Assembly (NCBI RefSeq): GCF_010183535.1
Contig: NC_071331.1
Span: forward strand, 12,152,001 to 12,216,000
DNA from: Caenorhabditis remanei
Lineage: Eukaryota; Nematoda; Chromadorea; Rhabditida; Rhabditidae
Length of the DNA: 64,000 nt
Direction of reading: 5' to 3'
The translations under genes were made by a program, and so were the position numbers. Every line of letters begins with the position of its first letter. Position 1 is the first letter of the stretch. Positions 57,848-64,000 of the stretch are shown here, one piece after another. The notes beneath the pieces are model-generated. The model had not been told where the DNA came from. It was given only the letters and a program-made list of their open reading frames with translations, and did not search any database.

Positions 57848-59341
57848 CTTTTCCTTTTCAGACGAAAAGTCTGCGCTCTTAGCTCACTGATCGTTCTAAA
57901 AACCATGACCTATGTTGTCTTTTCTTCTATTTTCATCAATCATATGTCGTCTGAAATCTCCAGCTGCAATGTCTAAACTAATGAAGTTCATTCCAACGTC
58001 TTCTGATCTGCAAGAGTGACATTGAAAGATTTATGATTGAATTATGTATTTACAGAGAAAATCATTTTTTGAGGTTGTGTTTCTTCGAAGGTAGTTTCTT
58101 TTTTGTTTCTATCTCTGTCTTCGTTTTGGTGGTCGAAGAAGAACAACTCGTCACGCTTCCATTTACTCATCATCAATGTACCAGATCTCACAAATCAGAA
58201 GACTGTCTTAATCATTTTTGTTTATAAAAATGAGGAAAGTGACCATCACTGACGACAATGTCTAGTGACCATTGTTTGGCACGGCTTTTTTGAACATGTG
58301 AACACACAAAAGAATTCGTTACTCCAAGTTTAAACTATTTGTTCAGATTATATATTTTATCAAAAACCCTATAGAAATGGAAGCATTTTGAAATGTCTTA
58401 GCACGTTTTAATGGCTTGTCAACTAACTATCTTTAGTGTTGTTACAGTGCCGTTTCAAGGTGATCCCATTCTTTTCGGACTTTCCATAACATCTATACAT
58501 TTTATTCTGTATCGGAAGTTGAATTTTTCACGTTTGACCTTTTGAAGTGTCTCTCCAAACTTACAGTTTCAAAATCGTATTATTTTAGTTCTAATTCTTT
58601 CTTTATGATATCTTTTGTGACCAGAGTTGAGCGGAATGAAAATTTGTAAAGCGGAATTTCCTTTTTTGGTAAAAAGTGTTAGTTTTGCTGCGAAAAACTC
58701 AAAAATATCAGTAAATTCGAATAGGCGAACAAATTTTTCAAGCTGATATAAAATTTTTCAAGCTGATATAAACATTTAGCGGAAAGCGGAAGGCAGAAGG
58801 CGGAAAGAAAAAAGTGGCGGAAAGTGGAAGGCGGAAGGCGGAAGGCGGAATTCCGCTCAACTCTGTTTGTGACGTCATTAAAACTTTCAAAATCATATCC
58901 TCAACATTCCTCTAACCTTGATCATCCAATGATAAAAATCTGTAAATTAATTGCGTCACAGTGACAATACCTCAGTTTAGCTTTGATTTCATCATTTCAA
59001 ATTCATCAGCAGAATTTCTTTTTTTTTTCGACTCTCAAGCTCCCATGTTCCCAGTGAATCAACGTAATTTTTGTGACTAATAACAATGGAAAAGATTTTG
59101 AGCCTTGAAAATGAAAAACCTTCTGATGCAAAAAACAACATTTCTTCCTTCTTCCCTGTTCGCTCTACATATATTTTCTTGCACTCTTTTTAATCGGATC
59201 AAATCTAACAAACAAGGCAATAAAATTATTCCCGGAATCAGTGTCTCAGTGAAATAATATACTCATTTCCGAGTAGTCTCTAGTTAGTTCCTTGCCCATA
59301 CTCTGTTTTGACCTCCATGCTTTGAGTTTTCTGATTTTCAG
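57848..59341. other. Intergenic with a MITE
   Basis: Apart from the inverted-repeat element at 58622-58865, there is no supported gene. Confidence 0.4.
58622..58865. mobile_element. MITE-like element with 16-bp perfect terminal repeats
   Basis: CAGAGTTGAGCGGAAT (58622-58637) is perfectly inverted at 58850-58865. Inside are a 20-bp unit repeated exactly in tandem (58731-58750 and 58751-58770, AAATTTTTCAAGCTGATATA) and GCGGAAGGC repeats near the right end. No coding sequence is present. It is a clear non-autonomous DNA element. Confidence 0.75.
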
Positions 59342-60682
59342 ATGATGGAACACTACACGACAAACTCGTGGCTGGAAGAGGCAAATGCTGGAGTTGCTGG
59401 AGTTGTTTCACTCATTGCAAATATTCTTTTGATTTATCTGACGACAAAAGTAAAAACTTACTCGGATACTGTAAGATGGTCACAATACTATTCATGTTGT
59501 TTCCGATTAGCTTTTTCACTTTTGGTAGGGATTACAGCACCAGTGAGTTTAATCATCTCAAATATTTTTGGTCACACAATTATTTCAGACGATAATGTAC
59601 CTAGACGAAGTGAAATCCCTTTACATTGTCAAGGGAGGAGTTGAGATTCATGCAGACATCGGCCGATTTCTCCTCAATCTCTTTTTGGTATTCGTAGTCA
59701 CATCTTGCACCGGACCGTCTGTTCAGTATCTTCAAGTGGCCTATTTACTATCCAAGTGAGTTTATACTTCTGGTCAAAAGTTGAACTCTATGTTTTCCTT
59801 CCAGTCCTACCCTAAAGAATCATTCAGTTTTGCGAACTATGATCACATTAATTCCATTATTTGTGGCTATCCCAACAGCTGTTTTGATTTTCAATGGTTA
59901 TACACCGAATGAGTATGAAATGGATATATCGAAAGAGTTGATTGAAGAGATCACTGGGAAGAATAACAGTTCTTTTTTGATTGCTTCAGAAGAAAAGGTA
60001 AGTGTAAAAAAACTGTTGTCTGATTGACTACAAATAGATTTATTTTTTTTGGAAACAGTGAAAATTTCAGATTTTCATGGCAACATCTGGAACATACGAA
60101 TATGATATTCCTGCCCGGATTTGTACTTTCTTCATGTTCTTCGCTATGATCTTTTCTCTTATTGTGGTGATTGTCTGTTTCATTCATATGCAGTTTACAA
60201 TGAAAAAGAAGAACTCGATTAGCAACAAGAAATCACAGAAACAATTGAACTTATTACTTTTTGTTCAGGTGAGTTCTAAATTGAATGAGTCTAGCCTTTG
60301 GAGGACAAATTAAAATATAAGCATCCGTCGATACCGGACAGTTTATCAATCTCAATTTCCAGTTCATCTTCCCATTCATCACAATCCATATCCCATTCTA
60401 CACTGCTTTCATACTCCCATATCTCGATCTTGAGTATAATGATTTATCTTCTAAACTTCCATTTATGTTCGCGTGGTGTCCAGCTATCAATCCGATATTG
60501 GTTATCTGCATGATCAAGGTATCGGTGTCTCTGAAATTCCAAATTCCAAATATCATTTGTTTAATTTTAAGAATGTGCGTGACACTCTTCTCAACAGAAA
60601 AGGAACTCCTCTCACTGGAACAACATTCACCACTTCTACTCATATATTTCATACAAGAAGCTCAACACAGATCAGGAAATAA
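59342..60682 (+). CDS. Seven-TM chemoreceptor 5 (341 aa)
   Basis: Exons 59342-59542, 59589-59755, 59805-59997, 60071-60268, 60363-60518 and 60572-60682. The N-terminus is short (MMEHYTTNSWLEEANAGVAG), and an acceptor TTTTCAG lies directly before the ATG, so the message may be trans-spliced there. TM and loop motifs are of the array type, with VVTSCTGPSVQYLQVAYLL and KKSQKQLNLLLFVQ. TM7 has FAWCPAINPILVICMIK. It is the closest intact paralog of receptor 6 (62207-63227), and both form a separate subgroup from receptors 1-4. Confidence 0.85.
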
Positions 60683-62206
60683 AACACGATTTTCAAGGAT
60701 CTTCCGTAATGCAGTCTCATTGAACCAGCTCAAAACGTACGGGTTTTTACACGTGGAAACAGTATTTCTCTCAGTTTAAAACCTGTCCATGGAAGGCATC
60801 ATCGATCAATCCATGATACACTTAAATCTGATACATGAAACTGAAATAAAGTGTTCTTTGATTTGCTCTGAAATCAGTCACAAGACGTTTGGAAATAAGA
60901 ACATTTCAGTCTCTGACCGAGAGAGGTGCCAATTTAATATTCGGAAAGCAAAAACATAAAATAATGTTTCAACACACCTTCTGCAGTTCTCACAAAATGG
61001 GATAATTCTCCAAACAATCTCCATAGTTTAATTGAATCACTACTCAGTTCCGGTTCTTTTTCAACAAGAAATACTCGAATGGTTCTGACATGTTATTGAG
61101 AAATATCATTATTCAACTATTTTGTCACCTTCCGGGTTGATTTTCAGATTGTATTACAGAAAAAAGTTTTATGAAACTACTGTTTCAGACAACACAAATA
61201 TTTGCTAAATACTAATTTATCCGATAACCAATTTGCTGTTGCATAGGTATTTTTGGTCCCTTATTTCTTTATCCTGTTTTATTTCCGTCCCAAAGACATT
61301 GACATTTTAATTTTGAAGGCATCAAATTTAATTTCCAAATTTTCTTTTCTCCAGACCAAAATCTTGCCCAGACACTATCATTAAACTTTTTCTCCAAAAA
61401 ATCATGACAGATCGCTTTTCTTTGATTGAAGGGGAGAAGTCAGACATGATTTCATTTGTGACAAACTATCTAATTAACTTTTTGTTTTAGAATCAACTTC
61501 TAGGGTTGGAGAGATGAAAATAGTCGTTGTTCGGAGGGAATACAAAGTTTCTAGCTTTATGTTGATTTCTAGAGACAATAAAATTAGACAAAGGGAAGTT
61601 CTCCAATTTGAGATTCCCAGAGATATACCTTTTTATTTCATTGTTTTGACTATTCCAAACTAAAAAATACTGTGATCGTACACTACAAAGTGTTCAACCG
61701 AAAATAATCGAGTCGAAAAATAAGGAAGCGTTTTGTAAGATCTTTCTCAAATGAGTCAGTCCTATATTTTTCAGAAAAAAAAGAAGAATGCAATCATACT
61801 CTCATAATTTAACATCTCTCCGTCTTCCCACTGTTATTCCCACATCACACTATGTTGTCTCATCCGTTCAAAATTGATTCTGACATGTAGTCTGTTCAGA
61901 TTTTCCATATTAAAAATCATACAACCAAATGAAATCAAAACAGGTCAGTCATATAGGAAAGCCCCTTTGAAATGTGATTTCTGTAATAATTTTCCTCTTT
62001 AATAACGTTTTTTTTAGCTGAATGAACTCCAAAACTGACAATTTCTCAGAAAATTGAATAGGTGAACCGAATGCAAAAACAATAACAAAAAGAAATCTGG
62101 AAGTTGGACTAGTGTTTTCCGTCTTGCTTTTGTTACGCATTTCCCGGTTCTTTTTTTTCCTTTTTTGCATTTTTCAACACTCGACATCACTTTTGTATAT
62201 TCGTAG
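60683..62206. other. Intergenic between receptors 5 and 6
   Basis: About 1.5 kb of AT-rich DNA, with no gene, RNA or clear repeat recognised. Confidence 0.4.
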
Positions 62207-63227
62207 ATGATGGAGCACTACACGACAATCCCTCAGATGGAAGAAATTAATGCTGGAGTTGCTGGAATTGTATCATTAATTGCCAACGGGTTGCTGATAT
62301 ATCTCACTTCGAAAGTGAAAACATACTCGGATACTGTAAGATGGACACAATATTATTCATGCTCTTTTCGATTGGCTTTTTCGTTACTGGTTTTTGTAAC
62401 TGCACCGGTAAGGCATAGAATTAAAAAAAAACAGTTGTGCGCCGTAGTTAACCATTGAGATCTTACAAAGAGCAGGAGATTATAGAAACTTCGCGGTATA
62501 GTAATCTAGAAATGTGTCATATAAGATACTTTCTGAAACAGAAAACTAATATTTATTTGTTTTTCATACTATAATGTACCTAACCGAAGTAAAAGCCCTC
62601 TACATTGTAAAAGGCGGAATAAATATTCCTCGAGATATTGGTGATCATTTACTCAATTTATTTCTCGTTTTCGTTGTCACTTCATGCACTGGACCAACTG
62701 TTCAGTATCTTCAAGTCGCGTATCTTTTGTCGAAGTGAGTCTCATTCTTTATCAAAATGTTTTCATTTATACTGTATTTTCAGTCCTGCCCTTAAGAATC
62801 ATCTCCTCCTCCGAACCTTCATTGGATCCATTCCATTCATAGTAGCTGTTCCTACATTTTGGTTGGTTTATATCGGGTATACACCGAGTCCTTATGAAAT
62901 GGATATATCGGAAACATTGATTCAAGAAATCACGGAACACGAGGACAGTTCTTTTTTGATTGCTCCGGAAGAGAAAGTGAGGACTTTCTCAAATTTAAAT
63001 TTATAAACTTTTGTTTGCAGATTATGATGGCTGAAACTGGCACCTATGAATACGATGTCTCCGCTCGTATATGCACATTCTTCATGTTCACTGCAATGGT
63101 ATTATCTGTACTTGTAGTGATTGTTTGTTTCTCTCACATGCAGAAAATGGCGAGAAAAAAGAAGTCGATAACAAGTCAACAGTCCGTGAAGTCGCAGAAA
63201 CAATTGAACTTGCTTCTGATGGTTCAG
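62207..63227 (+). pseudogene. Seven-TM chemoreceptor 6, partial and probably broken
   Basis: Exons 62207-62407, 62568-62734, 62784-62976 and 63021-63227 match receptor 5 (59342-60682) in order and almost in length. The acceptor of exon 2 reads TTTTTCAT instead of TTTTTCAG, so normal splicing should fail. The nearest upstream AG leads into an in-frame stop. Exons 5 and 6, which carry TM7, do not appear in the next 770 bases, where a MITE-like element sits instead. The frames of the four exons themselves are intact, so the damage is recent, or the sequence has an error at one base. Confidence 0.65.
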
Positions 63228-64000
63228 GTGAGTGATTACGTTTTGCAACTTGGAGGAAAGAAACTGATTGATTTGATTATGTCACTTTGTCATTCAAATA
63301 TGTGTAACCCAGAAAAACGGAAAATAATTGTGTCAGAGAACTTATTTTGAACAACGTCATATTATGAAAAATAGAAGGACATTTTTGCGTAATGGTAAGT
63401 GAATGTAGAACAAGATTAGAAAATGAACTTTTGAGATTAGAGAGGTCAAAAAAGAATCAGACCGCCAGTAGATAAATATTTACCGTAAAAACTCTATTCG
63501 AGTTGCCAGCAATTTACACCGTTCTCTAATATCGTCATTAATTGACTCCGAACTGTTGTCTCGCATTACTATTTCAGCATTTTTGTTGTTATAAACGCAG
63601 TTTGCTATTAAAATTCAGGATATTCTCAGTTTTTAGCTCAAATGTGCGACGAATTTTTCATCAAAACTAGTGAAATCAATACAATTCAAGAGTTAGTTGG
63701 ACCCCGAGTTCGGGCCGAATTCGTCGGCGAAAAATAGAGGCAATCCCTCTATTTGAAGTGCCCCTCTAATAGAGTTGCCTTCCGACGGACCCTTTGAACA
63801 ATTGAGGTGCATGCACCTCAAATAGAGTTTTTACGGTATATTGCGATGATAGGGAAGTGGTGCATACTCTGCTAAAAAATCTAACAATTATAGGCATGAG
63901 TTATCCGGTGGTTACGGATTCAGTGGCCTTTTTGACGAACACAACGAGATTTTATACTTGAAAACTACTAATTTATCCTTATCCAAGAATAAAACAATAG
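63228..64000. other. Downstream of receptor 6, window end
   Basis: It holds the inverted-repeat element at 63481-63838. No TM7 exon is found before the window ends. Confidence 0.4.
63481..63838. mobile_element. MITE-like element with TACCGTAAAAACTCTATT ends
   Basis: An 18-bp perfect terminal inverted repeat lies at 63481-63498 and 63821-63838. The inside has a palindrome GAGGTGCATGCACCTC (63804-63819) and further CTCTA.TAGAG words. Its TACCGTA end is similar to that of the element at 14522-15027. It is about 358 bp and non-coding, and it lies where the remainder of receptor 6 is expected. Confidence 0.7.

Noticed and set aside
1..64000. CRISPR arrays, operon-like bacterial features, insertion sequences
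   Set aside because: Spliced genes and eukaryotic tRNA show a nuclear animal genome; no such arrays were seen.

Overview
The window looks like nuclear DNA of a Caenorhabditis nematode. The evidence is small GT-AG introns with TTTCAG acceptors, an AT-rich background, and worm gene content: ELT-1 GATA factor, PMCA pump, AMPH-1 amphiphysin, a tandem array of Str-superfamily chemoreceptors, and copper transporters. From memory, C. elegans elt-1 and mca-1 share a chromosome IV cosmid (W09C2), and amph-1, an srm receptor and Ctr genes share F58G6, so the order seems syntenic. The exact species cannot be read from this sequence.

Layout. 1-2958: elt-1 upstream region with GATA-type sites. 2959-7572 (+): elt-1, seven exons, 479 aa, two GATA zinc fingers. 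8418-18347 (-): a cluster of ten small genes for secreted basic peptides (52-124 aa), most showing a recurrent gene structure and promoter layout, with one unrelated four-TM membrane protein gene (13544-14418, +) inside it. 19941-27924 (-): mca-1, a plasma-membrane Ca2+ ATPase of 1253 aa, with up to three alternative first exons. 30113-35200 (-): a 12-exon, 608-aa acidic/coiled protein I do not recognise, with a candidate nested gene on the opposite strand of an intron. 36440-36799 (+): an eleventh, outlying peptide gene. 37137-37861 (+): a DEG/ENaC channel gene ending shortly after TM1. 38123-41067 (-): amph-1 (BAR + NPF motifs + SH3, 466 aa).

42729-64000 (+ mostly): six seven-TM receptors of one family (probably srm), in two blocks of similar genes. 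Between them lie a four-TM protein gene (47154-47813), tRNA-His(GTG) (48057-48128), a pair of SAM-domain genes (48520-50362, -), three Ctr-type copper transporters (51228-53758, -) and a possible 19-aa cysteine-rich microprotein next to the copper genes. The sixth receptor has a damaged splice acceptor and runs into a transposon-like repeat, and its last two exons are not in the window.

The most novel part is the peptide cluster. Eight of its eleven members (counting the outlier at 36.4 kb) carry a GGAAGT element a short distance upstream of a TATA-like box. The final intron almost always splits an arginine codon in phase 2, and the mature peptides are basic. This suggests one co-regulated, rapidly diversifying family of secreted effectors or signals. 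At least five MITE-like inverted-repeat elements are scattered through the introns and intergenic DNA. All exon structures were assembled by hand from splice signals, reading frame and homology between paralogs, without transcript data.
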